A DNA stretch of 64,000 bases from Terriglobia bacterium (lineage in GTDB: Bacteria; Acidobacteriota; Terriglobia; Terriglobales; Acidobacteriaceae), in contig JAVUPY010000090.1 of the NCBI GenBank assembly GCA_032252755.1, forward strand, positions 20,524 through 84,523, in the 5' to 3' direction. This document shows positions 23,234-32,117 of this stretch, piece after piece. The notes under the pieces are model-generated. The model worked only from the letters and a program-made list of their open reading frames with translations, searched no databases and had not been told where the DNA came from. The position numbers and the translations under genes were made by a program. The first letter of the stretch is position 1. Each line of letters opens with the position of its first letter.

Positions 23234-24142
23234 GTGACTACTCAAGCCCAACAGGTTCTGCTGAAAACTGATTTTCCCGGACTGGAACTATACGCCAGCG
23301 GGAAAGTTCGAGACATTTACCGCGTCGATGATCAGCATTTGCTCTTCATCGCCACCGACCGCATCTCCGCATTCGACTACGTTCTCGCCTCGGGCATTCC
23401 CGATAAGGGACGTGTGCTGACGCAACTGTCGCTCTTCTGGTTTGATTTCCTGAAGGATGTCATCTCGAATCATCTGGAGACCGCGAACGTCGACGAATAT
23501 CCCGCGCCGGTGAAGAAGTACGCTTCCGATCTGCGGGGACGCTCGATGCTCGTCAAGAAGGCCGAGATGGTGCAGATCGAATGTGTCGCGCGCGGCTATC
23601 TCTCGGGCTCGGGATGGAAGGAATACCAAAAGACCGGGAAGGTCTGTGGCATTCCCCTGCCCTCGGGACTGCGTGAGTCAGACAAACTGCCGGAGCCGAT
23701 CTTCACCCCGGCAACCAAGGCTGTGACGGGGCACGACGAGAACATCTCGTTCGACCAGATGGTGGACATCGTCGGCCGCGAGATGGGCGAGAAACTCCGC
23801 GACCTGACGCTGCGGATCTACAGCAAGGCCGCGGACTACGCGCGCACGCGTGGCATCATCATAGCGGACACAAAGTTTGAGTTCGGCCAGACGTCGAAGG
23901 GCCTGGTCCTGGCGGACGAAGTCCTGACGCCTGATTCGTCCCGCTTCTGGCCCGCCGACACGTACAAGCCGGGTGGCGCCGTAGACTCGTACGACAAGCA
24001 GTACGTGCGCGACTACCTGGAATCCATTAAGTGGGATAAAAAACCGCCGGCACCCGGGCTTCCCCCGGAGGTGCAGGCCAACACGAGCGCGAAGTACGTC
24101 GAGGCCTATCGCCAACTGACCGGCAAGGATTTGCCCTCGTAG
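23234..24142 (+). CDS. purC: Phosphoribosylaminoimidazole-succinocarboxamide synthase (SAICAR synthetase)
   Basis: Joins aspartate to CAIR in step 8 of purine synthesis using ATP. 302 residues, the longer form also found in fungi. Landmarks are SGKVRDIYRVDDQHLLFIATDRISAFD, VQIECVARGYLSGSGWKEY, TPATKAVTGHDENISF and LVLADEVLTPDSSRFWP. GTG start; no other purine gene is adjacent. cvpA-like gene follows after 3 bp, a pairing reminiscent of the cvpA-purF link. Confidence 0.96.
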   Translation: MTTQAQQVLLKTDFPGLELYASGKVRDIYRVDDQHLLFIATDRISAFDYVLASGIPDKGRVLTQLSLFWFDFLKDVISNHLETANVDEYPAPVKKYASDLRGRSMLVKKAEMVQIECVARGYLSGSGWKEYQKTGKVCGIPLPSGLRESDKLPEPIFTPATKAVTGHDENISFDQMVDIVGREMGEKLRDLTLRIYSKAADYARTRGIIIADTKFEFGQTSKGLVLADEVLTPDSSRFWPADTYKPGGAVDSYDKQYVRDYLESIKWDKKPPAPGLPPEVQANTSAKYVEAYRQLTGKDLPS

Positions 24143-24145
24143 GCG

Positions 24146-24709
24146 ATGAACTGGCTGGATTGGACAATCATAGCGATTGTTGTGCTGTCGGTCATCGGGG
24201 CCGCGGCACAGGGGTTCTTTTTTGAATTGTTTTCACTGGCGGGCGTGATCCTCGGTTATCTGCTCGCTGCCTGGAATTACAAGCGGGTTGCTCTCTGGTT
24301 CCTTCCGCACGTGAAGAGCGATTGGGCGGCCAACGCTGCTGGGTTTCTGGTGATCTTTATCGCAGTCGCGATCCTGGCCGGTGTGGCAGGGCGCATCGCG
24401 CGATGGGCCGTGAAGGAAGTCGGCCTTCGCTGGTTCGACCGTTTTTTGGGTGCGGTGTTCGGACTGGTGAAGGGGGCACTCGTTGTCATGGTGCTGGTCA
24501 TGGCCATGGCTGCATTCGGTCCGGCATCTAAGTCGCTGGCAGAATCGCAGTTTGCACCTTATTTCCTTGTTGTCGGACGCGCTGCATCCTGGGTTGCTCC
24601 TTACGAACTTCGCGAGGGACTCCGCCAGGGAGTTAAGGCGATCGGCACGATGAAGACCGTCGCACCCGAGAGCAGTTCTAAGCCTTCCGGCGCTGCCGCT
24701 GGCAAGTAG
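24146..24709 (+). CDS. CvpA family inner-membrane protein
   Basis: 187 residues with four membrane segments; NWLDWTIIAIVVLSVIGAAA at the start and DRFLGAVFGLVKGALVVMVL in the middle are typical of CvpA. The family was named from colicin V production and is now tied to envelope homeostasis; the biochemical role is unknown. It begins 3 bp after the purC stop, so the two are translated from one transcript. Confidence 0.87.
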   Translation: MNWLDWTIIAIVVLSVIGAAAQGFFFELFSLAGVILGYLLAAWNYKRVALWFLPHVKSDWAANAAGFLVIFIAVAILAGVAGRIARWAVKEVGLRWFDRFLGAVFGLVKGALVVMVLVMAMAAFGPASKSLAESQFAPYFLVVGRAASWVAPYELREGLRQGVKAIGTMKTVAPESSSKPSGAAAGK

Positions 24710-24787
24710 CTCGCTTGCTTGCCTCTGAGACGCCCGGGATGAGCACTGGCGCCGCCGCGCCATTTATAGAAGAGAAAGGGGTCAGAC

Positions 24788-25075
24788 GTGAAGGATCAGT
24801 TGGAAGCCCTCATCCTGCAGATGTACAACAGTGGGATTCTTTATTCGGAAGCCGTACGAGAGTTCAAGAAGCGCTTCATCCTCACCGTTCTTCAGGAAAA
24901 CAATGGCAACCAGTGCAAGGCCGCGCGCCAGCTCGGCATGCACCGAAACACTCTCAGTCGCACAATAACGGAACTGAAGCTTGATGTTCGCGCCCTGCGG
25001 AATGGCGGCCGTAGGCCACCCCGCAGCGCTCGACCGGCAACTGCGCTTCTCATGGAGAAGAAAGCCGCGCGGTAG
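24788..25075 (+). CDS. Stand-alone Fis-type helix-turn-helix protein
   Basis: 95 residues from GTG, with GAAAGGGG upstream. Residues 25-65 (FKKRFILTVLQENNGNQCKAARQLGMHRNTLSRTI in part) match the Fis/NtrC C-terminal HTH. The tail is basic. It has no receiver or AAA+ domain and could be a nucleoid-type or local regulator. A terminator follows it. Confidence 0.8.
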   Translation: MKDQLEALILQMYNSGILYSEAVREFKKRFILTVLQENNGNQCKAARQLGMHRNTLSRTITELKLDVRALRNGGRRPPRSARPATALLMEKKAAR

Positions 25076-25108
25076 GTTCGACCCTCTAAAGGTATTCATA
25101 CAAATCCT

Positions 25109-25131
25109 GGCAGCCGCAAGGCTGCCTTTTT
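25109..25131 (+). terminator. Rho-independent terminator of the purC-cvpA-HTH operon
   Basis: GGCAGCC (25109-25115), loop GCAA, GGCTGCC (25120-25126), then TTTTTCT. Confidence 0.9.
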
Positions 25132-25180
25132 CTGTCGCTGCAACCGATTGCCCACATGCGTGATCGGTCAAGGACGATCC

Positions 25181-25206
25181 AAGAAAAAGGCGGCCAGAAG
25201 GCCGCC
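25181..25206 (-). terminator. Rho-independent terminator of the TPR gene
   Basis: GGCGGCC (25189-25195), AGAA, GGCCGCC (25200-25206); on the minus strand the hairpin is followed by TTTTTCTT. Confidence 0.88.
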
Positions 25207-25230
25207 TTCTCATCACAATTCTTGACAAAG

Positions 25231-26577
25231 CTACTGTTTCTTATGGGCTGGAGCCCGGCGTCCCGCTGCAGGCTTTTTGGCCGGCGCAGGAGCCGCTTTC
25301 TGCAGCAGCGTCCCATTCGTCATGACCATCATGAACGGATTGGGCGTGTAGCTATCCGGCTGGCCCTCAAACAGAAGCGTGCTATTCGCCTTCGGCAGCA
25401 GCTTCGCCGGGATCGGCGCTGTCATGTTCAGCGTGATCTCCGGCGTGTTGGCATTAATAGCGTCTTCCGTTGCCGCAATCTTCAGCACCGTGGGCGTCAC
25501 TTCGAGGACCTTGCCCTGCATCTGCAGCTTCTTGCCCTTTATGGCGTTCCACACGGTGTCAGAGCACTGCTGGTTACCCGAGGTGAAGATGAACTCCCAT
25601 TCGCCGAAGCCCATCTTGTCCGGGGCCGTCTGGGCGCACATCTGGGCTGCCTGATCCGCCGGCGATGGCGCCGGGGCAACCGTGAACCCTGCAGGCATTG
25701 TTGCGGCGGTCTGGGCGGTCTGCAGCAACTGGTCAAACCCATCTTCCGCTCCGTGATACCGGGCATACTTGCTCTTTACGTACTTTTGGAACTGCGCGGC
25801 CGCTGCCGGGTTCTGTTTCTGTGCCAGGTCAACGGCTTTTGCGCCCCAGAACAGTCCATCGACCACGATAGGCTTCTGCTCAAGATAGGCAACCGCCAAC
25901 TGGTAGGTCGTAATGTAGTCGTTTGGATTGGCCTTCAGGGCTTCCATCAAGTTCGGAATCGCCGCCTGGTAGTTCTTTTGGTTCAGTTCCATGTTCCCGA
26001 CAGCAGCCGAGAAGATGGCCTTGAAACTGTCCTTCATCTTGGCCCAATCCGCGTCGCTGTAGCCTTCAGGTTTGTTTGCGGTCTGCAACTGCTGCAATCC
26101 GCGCTGGCCGTATTCGCCCGCCTGTGACAAGAGAGCACCGGCCTGGGTGACATCTGTCTGCCCCAGGCCCTGGTAACGCTTCAGGTAGGCCATCAACGCC
26201 AGAGCCGTCAGGTTGTTTGGGTTCACCTGGAGGAGTTTCTGCCCCGTTTCTTCGATCTTGGGAACGTTGTTGAGCTGCTGGTAGGTCTTCATCAGCAGTT
26301 CCAGGGCGTCTTCCTTGATCACGCTGTTGGGGTACGTCTGCAGGAATGATTCCAGCGCTGCCGCTTTGGCATTGGGGTCTTTAGCATTTACCGCTGCCAT
26401 GTAGGCGTTGTATTCGGCGGGATCCTTGATCTGTTTGTTAGATTGCGCGGGCTTCTGCTGTCCAGCGGCTTGCTGTCCCGCGGCTCCTGCCGCCGGTTCC
26501 TGCGCCGGTGCCGCCTGGGCCAGAGCGCTTGCTGCGACTGCAAGCACAAGCAACATCATCATCAGCGACTTTCTCAT
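25231..26577 (-). CDS. Secreted TPR-repeat protein
   Basis: 448 residues. A signal peptide (MRKSLMMMLLVLAVAASALAQ) is followed by an Ala/Gln/Pro-rich linker, then several TPR-like helical pairs (AALESFLQTYPNSVIKEDAL, NVPKIEETGQKLLQVNPNN, AAIPNLMEALKANPNDYIT) and a C-terminal region that may be a beta domain (GKKLQMQGKVLEVTPTVLKI). Probably a periplasmic scaffold; no enzyme motif seen. Start 26577 has AAGGAG 9 bp upstream; the frame opens earlier but without support. Confidence 0.82.
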   Translation of the reverse strand: MRKSLMMMLLVLAVAASALAQAAPAQEPAAGAAGQQAAGQQKPAQSNKQIKDPAEYNAYMAAVNAKDPNAKAAALESFLQTYPNSVIKEDALELLMKTYQQLNNVPKIEETGQKLLQVNPNNLTALALMAYLKRYQGLGQTDVTQAGALLSQAGEYGQRGLQQLQTANKPEGYSDADWAKMKDSFKAIFSAAVGNMELNQKNYQAAIPNLMEALKANPNDYITTYQLAVAYLEQKPIVVDGLFWGAKAVDLAQKQNPAAAAQFQKYVKSKYARYHGAEDGFDQLLQTAQTAATMPAGFTVAPAPSPADQAAQMCAQTAPDKMGFGEWEFIFTSGNQQCSDTVWNAIKGKKLQMQGKVLEVTPTVLKIAATEDAINANTPEITLNMTAPIPAKLLPKANSTLLFEGQPDSYTPNPFMMVMTNGTLLQKAAPAPAKKPAAGRRAPAHKKQ

Positions 26578-26733
26578 TCGTCGGCTCCTTAGAACTTTTT
26601 CGATTGCGACCCGGCGCCCCAGCTCGAACGCCGTCGACTGCTCAGGGCTCTTCGCCCGCACTATATCAGTGCACTCCACGACATCTGACTCCATAGAGCC
26701 TGACAATGTTCCAATGAAATCGTGGAGACCGCG

Positions 26734-26763
26734 ATTATAGGAACGTAGGACACTATAAGGCAA
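26734..26763 (-). promoter_or_regulatory. Putative promoter of the TPR gene
   Basis: On the minus strand TTGCCT, an 18-bp spacer and a perfect TATAAT. It would give a leader of about 150 nt. Confidence 0.4.
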
Positions 26764-27027
26764 GCATCCTAATCCCCGCAGTCATAAATTTCTGGAACGC
26801 TGCCCAAATATGATGCAGTGTTGTCACCGGATGGATGTTTTTCACCCCTAAGAACTGCCCGGCCGACCCAATCCACCCGATTGCGAAAATCCGAACCTCT
26901 CCGATTCGGTGTGTTGAGCATGACCTGCTTGGCGAGACTGTCGGCCTTTTTCCATCCTGGCAGCCCCTTTTATAGCGATCTGCCCCTCAATCTTTCTCCC
27001 TCGGCCAGACTGCACGGACGCATACGC
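26764..27027. other. Gene-free region
   Basis: No coding frame, repeat or RNA gene that I can support. Confidence 0.35.
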
Positions 27028-27060
27028 AAAAAAGGCGGTCGCTTGATCGCGAACCGCCTT
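27028..27060 (-). terminator. Rho-independent terminator of the beta-barrel gene
   Basis: AAGGCGGT and ACCGCCTT (27032-27060) pair around a larger loop; the minus-strand transcript continues into a T-run (AAAAAA on the plus strand). Confidence 0.8.
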
Positions 27061-27078
27061 TTCAATCCGAACTGGGGG

Positions 27079-27657
27079 CTAGAACCGGAACTGTGGGCCC
27101 GCCGTAAATCGGAAGTTATGGTTGGCACCATTATCGAAATACATTTCGTCACCGGCTTCCACGCGAACGCCGAACCAGCCAATGAAACCCTCTACGCCAG
27201 CGCCCGGATAGAAGACACCATTGGTGTCGCCGTTTGCAATGTTGCTGAAGGTCCCGTTAACGCTGTTGGTTACGTTAAAGTTGAGGAAACCGCCCTTCAC
27301 GGTCACAAACGGCCGGAACGCTCCGTGGGTAAAGTTGAACTTCGGTCCGAATAACCCATGCACCAGACGAAGCCTCGATGTGGTTATGGTCGTTCCGCCC
27401 CCAATATCCGTGAGGGACGAGGTGACGTTACGATTCCAGTCGTAAGCTCCTTCAGCCTCCAATTGAACGTTCGGGGCAATATTGAACGAAAGGCGGCCGC
27501 CAGCCCCATAGAAGTTGGTGCTGGTATGAGCCAAGCGGTTGAAATCAAAAAATGCGCCTACTTCTCCGTGATTGTAGTTGTCATTGTCCTGCGCAAACAG
27601 GGCCGGCGTCACCGCCAGCAAAGCGCAAAACATCATCACCAGTACGGTCCGTTTCAT
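27079..27657 (-). CDS. Outer-membrane beta-barrel protein
   Basis: 192 residues. Signal peptide (TVLVMMFCALLAVTPALFAQ), then alternating amphipathic strands with many Asn, Gly and aromatic residues (VGAFFDFNRLAHTSTNFYG, FTHGAFRPFVTVKGGFLNF) and a terminal Phe (AGPQFRF). This fits an 8-stranded OmpA/OmpW-like barrel. No pore or enzyme motif. ATG 27657 has GGAG upstream. Confidence 0.82.
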   Translation of the reverse strand: MKRTVLVMMFCALLAVTPALFAQDNDNYNHGEVGAFFDFNRLAHTSTNFYGAGGRLSFNIAPNVQLEAEGAYDWNRNVTSSLTDIGGGTTITTSRLRLVHGLFGPKFNFTHGAFRPFVTVKGGFLNFNVTNSVNGTFSNIANGDTNGVFYPGAGVEGFIGWFGVRVEAGDEMYFDNGANHNFRFTAGPQFRF

Positions 27658-27813
27658 CAAAGCTGACTCCGTTCAGTCCTCACCCGGCGCACACCTGAAT
27701 CGTGTGTACCGGGCCGGAAGTTTTGAATGGGGCTGCAGGAATTGGATGGCTGCCCCTGAGCCGAGGTGGGCCGCTTGGGAGATGATTCGAAAGCTGCTGA
27801 ATCGTTGGCGCTG

Positions 27814-29103
27814 CTAACCGGCAATCAATTTTTCAAGCTGTTCATAAAACATGGGATACGAGATAGCAACACAATTGGCGTCGTTGATGACCGTGTCACC
27901 GTCAGCGCGCAGGGCAGCAACGCTGAAGGCCATCGCAATCCGGTGATCGCCAAAGCTTTCCAACTCAGCCCCGTGAAGCGTCTGGCCACCCGGCACTCGC
28001 AGCCCGTCTTCGAATTCTTCCACCGTTGCGCCCATCGCGCGGAGATTCTGCACGACAGCAGCAACCCTGTCCGACTCCTTCACTCGCAGCTCTCGCGCAT
28101 CCCGGATCTCCACCCCATCTTCCGTATAGGGGCCGATCGCCGCCAAGACCGGCAGCTCGTCGATGAGTCCGGCGACTTGCGCTCCGGAGATTCGTGCTCC
28201 CTTCAACTTGCCAGGCTGGAATCGTACCGTACCGATCAGTTCATAGTGCTGCTGCTCAACCTGCAGAAACGAAATCCGGCCACCCATCAGCGTGAGTACG
28301 TCAAGAATCCCTGCCCGCGTCGGGTTCAGCAGCACGTGATCGAGAATGAGGTTGCTCTCCGGGAACAGCGCCGCCGCACATAAGAAGAACGCCGCGGACG
28401 ACAAATCCCCCGGAACGTAGGCTTCAATCGCCTTCAACGGCCCTCGGCCGGCGACACTGACGCGCGTCTGTGTTCGCTCAACCTCGGCTCCAAATGCACG
28501 CAGCGCAAGTTCCCCATGGTCGCGCGTCCGCACCGGTTCCTCCACCGAAGTCTTCCCCTCGGCAAACAAGCCGGCGAAAAGAACGCATGTCTTCACCTGG
28601 GCACTCGCAATTTTGGAGTTGTACTCGAGCGCCTTAAGGCTTCCACCGCGAATATGCAGCGGCGGTTTGTTTTCGACAGTTCCGGAGATCTGTGCGCCCA
28701 TCGCCCGCAAAGGCTCGATAATGCGCCCCATCGGCCGCTTCATGAGCGACTCATCGCCCACCAGTTCGCTCTCGAAATTCTGTCCCGCAAGAATGCCCGC
28801 CAGCATCCGCATCGTCGAACCGGAATTGCCGCAATCGACCGCACTCGTCGGCGCCGACAATTCCCTACCTCGCCCTTCGATCTCCACGCGCCCATCTTGC
28901 TGAACCTTCACTCCAACGCCAGCGAGGCAATTCAGCGTGCTCTGGCAATCGGCCGCCGCGGAGAAATTCTCGAGTTTCGTGACGCCCTCCGCCAAGGCGC
29001 CGAGCATGGCATAGCGATGCGAAATGGATTTGTCCCCCGGTAGCCGTACGCTGCCGTTGACATTTTGTGCTGGATGGATGACACGGTTGTTGCCACTACT
29101 CAT
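27814..29103 (-). CDS. aroA: 3-phosphoshikimate 1-carboxyvinyltransferase (EPSP synthase)
   Basis: Transfers enolpyruvyl from PEP to shikimate-3-phosphate, step 6 of the shikimate pathway. 429 residues. The start of the enzyme NGSVRLPGDKSISHRYAML holds K25, S26 and R30 for substrate binding. DCGNSGSTMRMLAGIL, RTRDHGELALRAFGAEV and VKESDRVAAVVQNLRAMG follow in order. I chose ATG 29103; the frame extends 36 codons upstream into the divergent promoter region. Glyphosate-sensing residue G near LAGIL is not assessed. It stands alone, without other aro genes. Confidence 0.96.
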   Translation of the reverse strand: MSSGNNRVIHPAQNVNGSVRLPGDKSISHRYAMLGALAEGVTKLENFSAAADCQSTLNCLAGVGVKVQQDGRVEIEGRGRELSAPTSAVDCGNSGSTMRMLAGILAGQNFESELVGDESLMKRPMGRIIEPLRAMGAQISGTVENKPPLHIRGGSLKALEYNSKIASAQVKTCVLFAGLFAEGKTSVEEPVRTRDHGELALRAFGAEVERTQTRVSVAGRGPLKAIEAYVPGDLSSAAFFLCAAALFPESNLILDHVLLNPTRAGILDVLTLMGGRISFLQVEQQHYELIGTVRFQPGKLKGARISGAQVAGLIDELPVLAAIGPYTEDGVEIRDARELRVKESDRVAAVVQNLRAMGATVEEFEDGLRVPGGQTLHGAELESFGDHRIAMAFSVAALRADGDTVINDANCVAISYPMFYEQLEKLIAG

Positions 29104-29315
29104 TAAGGTTGCCTTGTACCTGCCCCAAATTTCTGAACAGCTTTCAAAGATTGTACTAGGAAGAACTAAGGTCGAGGACAACTCGCTAAAAGCTGCTACA
29201 TCAGATGACATAGCGCGACGGAAGATGCCGCGCCGAGTGGTTTCGATCTTCAGGTCTTAGGCCCCTGCTTCGACCCGACTTCGCCCTCGAGCTTCAAGAT
29301 AGAAGGAAAGTCTCG

Positions 29316-30350
29316 ATGCACGTCCGGGGTTTTGCTGTTTTACTCTCCCTATTCGCAATCGCCCCCCTTCTCGTCGCTCAATCCATGTCGCTTCCAGATT
29401 CCACCTCGCTGGTGGATCCCACGATGTTTGGCGGTCGTGATCGAGCCAGTTTTAGCTTCACAAGTATTTCCGGTTCTCTACTTGGAATAGATGGCCACCC
29501 AATCAGCAATACCCGGATTACGCTCCAGTCAGTGACCACCGGCAGGATGATTGCAATCGCCGTCAGTAGCGTCAACGGCTCGTTCGAGTTCTCCGAGGTA
29601 CCCCCAGGCGATTACGAAGTCGTCGCTGACAAAGGCCTCGCCCAGGCACGCCAACGGGTCCATTGCATGGAGGGGCTCAATAATGTCACCCTGCACATGG
29701 ATGCCCACGGGTCTTCTGACCTCACCGGCGGCGATACGATCTCTGTGGCCGCCCTCCGTGTGCCGCAAAAGGCGCGCGATCTCTTCAAAAAAGCCCAGCA
29801 GAACTTCCAGAAAGAGAAATTGAAGGACGCCTGGAAATTCGCCGAGAAGTCGCTTGTCGTTTGCCCGACCTATTCTGAGGCGCTCACTTTACGCGGTATA
29901 CTCCGCGTGGCGAACCGCGATATCCCTGGCGCAGAGAAGGATCTGCAGGCCTCCATCACCAGCGATAGCAACTACCCGCTCGCCTACTTCGCGATGGGAG
30001 CCCTTCAAAATATTCAGGGTAAATTTGCCGCAGCCCAGCAGACGCTTGAGCAGGGCTTGAGAGTACAGCCAACCTCCTGGCAGGGATATTTCGAGTTGAG
30101 TAAGTCAATGCTCGGCCAGGGAAACTACCGTGACGCCCTGAAGGATGCCGTGCAGGCCGAAAACATGGGGATTAAGTACGCACCGATTCACCTGGTAAAG
30201 GCGAACGCGCTGATGGGTCTGAAGTTTTATGGCGAAGCCGCCAACGAGTTCGCGCGCTTCCTCGAGTTGGACCCCGGAGGACCTCATTCGGCAACCGCAC
30301 GCAAATCCATGGAGGCAGCAAAGTCCTTCGCGGAAACCGCGTCAAACTGA
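29316..30350 (+). CDS. Secreted protein with carboxypeptidase-regulatory-like domain and TPR repeats
   Basis: 344 residues. Signal peptide (FAVLLSLFAIAPLLVAQ), a beta-sandwich domain at about 50-130 (SGSLLGIDGHPISNTRITLQ, FSEVPPGDYEVVADKG) and at least three TPR units from about 148 on (KARDLFKKAQQNFQKEKLKD, ALTLRGILRVANRDIPGAEK). This architecture is common in Acidobacteriota. Binding or scaffolding is inferred; no catalytic motif. AAGGAAAG precedes the ATG. Divergent from aroA. Confidence 0.83.
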   Translation: MHVRGFAVLLSLFAIAPLLVAQSMSLPDSTSLVDPTMFGGRDRASFSFTSISGSLLGIDGHPISNTRITLQSVTTGRMIAIAVSSVNGSFEFSEVPPGDYEVVADKGLAQARQRVHCMEGLNNVTLHMDAHGSSDLTGGDTISVAALRVPQKARDLFKKAQQNFQKEKLKDAWKFAEKSLVVCPTYSEALTLRGILRVANRDIPGAEKDLQASITSDSNYPLAYFAMGALQNIQGKFAAAQQTLEQGLRVQPTSWQGYFELSKSMLGQGNYRDALKDAVQAENMGIKYAPIHLVKANALMGLKFYGEAANEFARFLELDPGGPHSATARKSMEAAKSFAETASN

Positions 30351-30377
30351 ATAAAGAAAATCGCATAACGGCGGAAA

Positions 30378-30419
30378 GACGCGGATCATAGCTACTCTTT
30401 GATCCGCGTCATTTTTTTA
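30378..30419 (+). terminator. Rho-independent terminator
   Basis: GACGCGGATCA (30378-30388) and TGATCCGCGTC (30400-30410) form a perfect 11-bp stem, then ATTTTTTTAT. Ends the secreted TPR gene. Confidence 0.92.
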
Positions 30420-30431
30420 TTCGAACTTGTC

Positions 30432-30464
30432 GATCTGCGTAGATCCGCGCAATCTGCGGTCACG
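30432..30464. repeat. ATCCGCG triplet repeat family C, copy 1
   Basis: ATCTGCG, ATCCGCG and ATCTGCGG in tandem, ending GTCACG. A matching block with the same order is at 51533-51566. It overlaps the stop codon of the next minus-strand gene. Confidence 0.65.
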
Positions 30465-30864
30465 CTTCCCTTGCTTTTTCCCGGGCCTCGGCCAGTATCT
30501 CCCCCGGCACTTCCCTCATTCTCAGATCGAAAACGAACCTCGGCTCTTCAGGTCCGCGTCCCCAGCGATTCACTTCCCAATGCGCCCTTACAAACCGCAC
30601 ATCCGCGCGGTCCACAACGTCGAGAAGGATCGGCGTCTCGCTCCGGTAAAATTTCTGCGGGAAGCTAAGGAGCGGCTTCGGTTCCCACGCCGTCCCATCC
30701 GCCGAGCCAAAAATCATGACATCAAGCGCCTCCTGCTCCACGGTTTCAGAAATCCTGAGCACAAGCAGGAACACGCGTTCGGCCGCGCCGCTCAGATCAA
30801 TGGTTTCGCCGTCTCCCTTTACTGTGACGGTCGTATTTTCAGGGACGAGATAGGTGTCGAACAT
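30460..30864 (-). CDS. Hypothetical protein
   Basis: 134 residues from ATG 30864, no signal peptide or membrane segment. The alternation of beta-prone stretches (TVTVKGDGETIDLSG, ERVFLLVLRI, RFVFDLRMREVPGEI) suggests a beta-sandwich. I do not recognise the family. Longer starts exist up to 30891, but they run into the family A palindrome. It ends inside a family C repeat. Confidence 0.6.
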   Translation of the reverse strand: MFDTYLVPENTTVTVKGDGETIDLSGAAERVFLLVLRISETVEQEALDVMIFGSADGTAWEPKPLLSFPQKFYRSETPILLDVVDRADVRFVRAHWEVNRWGRGPEEPRFVFDLRMREVPGEILAEAREKAREA

Positions 30865-30883
30865 GACAGGAGATTGTACTCGG

Positions 30884-30920
30884 TGCCCCACATCTGCCGC
30901 AGTTAACAGATGTGGGTCTT
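30884..30920. repeat. Palindromic repeat family A, copy 3
   Basis: CCCACATCTG (30887-30896) and CAGATGTGGG (30907-30916), a perfect 10-bp stem with a 10-base loop. It sits directly at the 3' end of the hydrolase gene and could end its transcript. Confidence 0.85.
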
Positions 30921-31720
30921 CACCCCACGTGCTTTACGCTCATCAGGAACTCGCGAAGGATCAACGCAAATTCTTCCGACCTCTCCAGCGCCGCAAAATG
31001 CCCAGCTTGATCGATTACCCTCAATTTGCTCCCGCGAATCCCCCGGTGGATGCGCTCGATCTCCGCTGTGGGTGACGGAATATCTTCGGTGCCACCGACA
31101 CAAAGCGTCGGCACTTCAATTGTTCCCAACGTTGAAATCGAGTCCTGTCGCTCGGCCATCCCAAGCTGATTGGCGATAACTCCCTTGCTCGCTGATGCCA
31201 GCGCCATCCTCCTCGCTTCGGCAGCAATATCCGGCCGATTCCTTCGCGTCGTTTCACCCAGTAGCTTCGGCAGCAGGTTGTCCATGAACATCTCTGTCCC
31301 GCGTTCCTCGATCTGCTTCACCGACTCGAATCGTCCCTTCTGCCCCTCGTCAGTGTCCGCGCCCGCGCGGGTATTGCAGAAGCCAAGCGCTGTCACTCGC
31401 TCGCGAAACCGCCGCCAGAACTCGAACAAGATGTACCCGCCAATCGACACTCCGACGAAAACGGCTTTCCCGACGCGCGCGTCATCGCAAACTCTGCGCA
31501 CGTCCTCTGCATGCTTCTCCATAGTCGCTGGACCATCGCCCGGCGCAGAGTCACCCAGTCCGCGCAGGTCCGGCATGATCAGTTTGTATTGTGGAGAAAG
31601 CCGCTCGGCAACCGGCAGCCAGAAACGATGGTTCAGCGGAAAAGGATGGAGCAGGACGACAGGGGGGCCGTCGCCCTGCACGGAATACAAAATATCAGTA
31701 TCGTTGCTCCGGACTTGCAT
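30920..31720 (-). CDS. Alpha/beta hydrolase
   Basis: 266 residues, full-length fold. HPFPLNHRFW carries the oxyanion HP region, GVSIGGYILFEF contains the nucleophile Ser at about 92, GGTEDIPSP the acid, and AGHFAALE the His. Resembles the haloperoxidase/lactonase branch (3-oxoadipate enol-lactonase-like), but no pathway gene is adjacent and the substrate cannot be told. It lies 9 bp after the PspC-domain gene, so the two are probably cotranscribed. Confidence 0.88.
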   Translation of the reverse strand: MQVRSNDTDILYSVQGDGPPVVLLHPFPLNHRFWLPVAERLSPQYKLIMPDLRGLGDSAPGDGPATMEKHAEDVRRVCDDARVGKAVFVGVSIGGYILFEFWRRFRERVTALGFCNTRAGADTDEGQKGRFESVKQIEERGTEMFMDNLLPKLLGETTRRNRPDIAAEARRMALASASKGVIANQLGMAERQDSISTLGTIEVPTLCVGGTEDIPSPTAEIERIHRGIRGSKLRVIDQAGHFAALERSEEFALILREFLMSVKHVG

Positions 31721-31729
31721 GTCCGGATT

Positions 31730-32056
31730 CTACCCCTGTGGTGGATGACTCGCAGGCTCCGACGCCGGCGGCGCATAGTAGACACGCTCCGATTCGTTCG
31801 GCATAACAACCCACGCAATCAGGTACGCAATGAACCCACCGCCACCTAACAACGCGACAATCAGCCACACAACACGAACCATCGTGACGTCGAGATCGAA
31901 GTACTCAGCCATCCCGGCGCACACACCTGCGATCTTGCGGCCGGCCCTGGGCCGCAGCAGTCGCCGCCTGCCCTCAACCGGGCCCACTCGCTTGCCGCAA
32001 TATGCGCAAAGATTCGCGTCGTCCTGGATCACCTTCCCGCAGTAATTGCAGTACAT
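31730..32056 (-). CDS. PspC domain protein with N-terminal zinc ribbon
   Basis: 108 residues. A double CxxC zinc ribbon (C3, C6, C17, C20) is followed by the PspC core RKIAGVCAGMAEYFDLDVTMVR and a membrane segment (VVWLIVALLGGGGFIAYLIAW). PspC takes part in the envelope phage-shock response; no pspA is near. ATG 32056 has AAGGGGG upstream; the longer frame is rejected. Confidence 0.88.
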   Translation of the reverse strand: MYCNYCGKVIQDDANLCAYCGKRVGPVEGRRRLLRPRAGRKIAGVCAGMAEYFDLDVTMVRVVWLIVALLGGGGFIAYLIAWVVMPNESERVYYAPPASEPASHPPQG

Positions 32057-32117
32057 ATCGTCCCCCTTACGAGTAGGATACGCCGATGCCTCCCAAAAGG
32101 TTCCCCAATCCGAGCAG

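Noticed and set aside
26818..27354. Plus-strand frame of 178 codons
   Set aside because: It overlaps the terminator and the beta-barrel gene on the other strand, which has a signal peptide, ribosome-binding site and proper ending.
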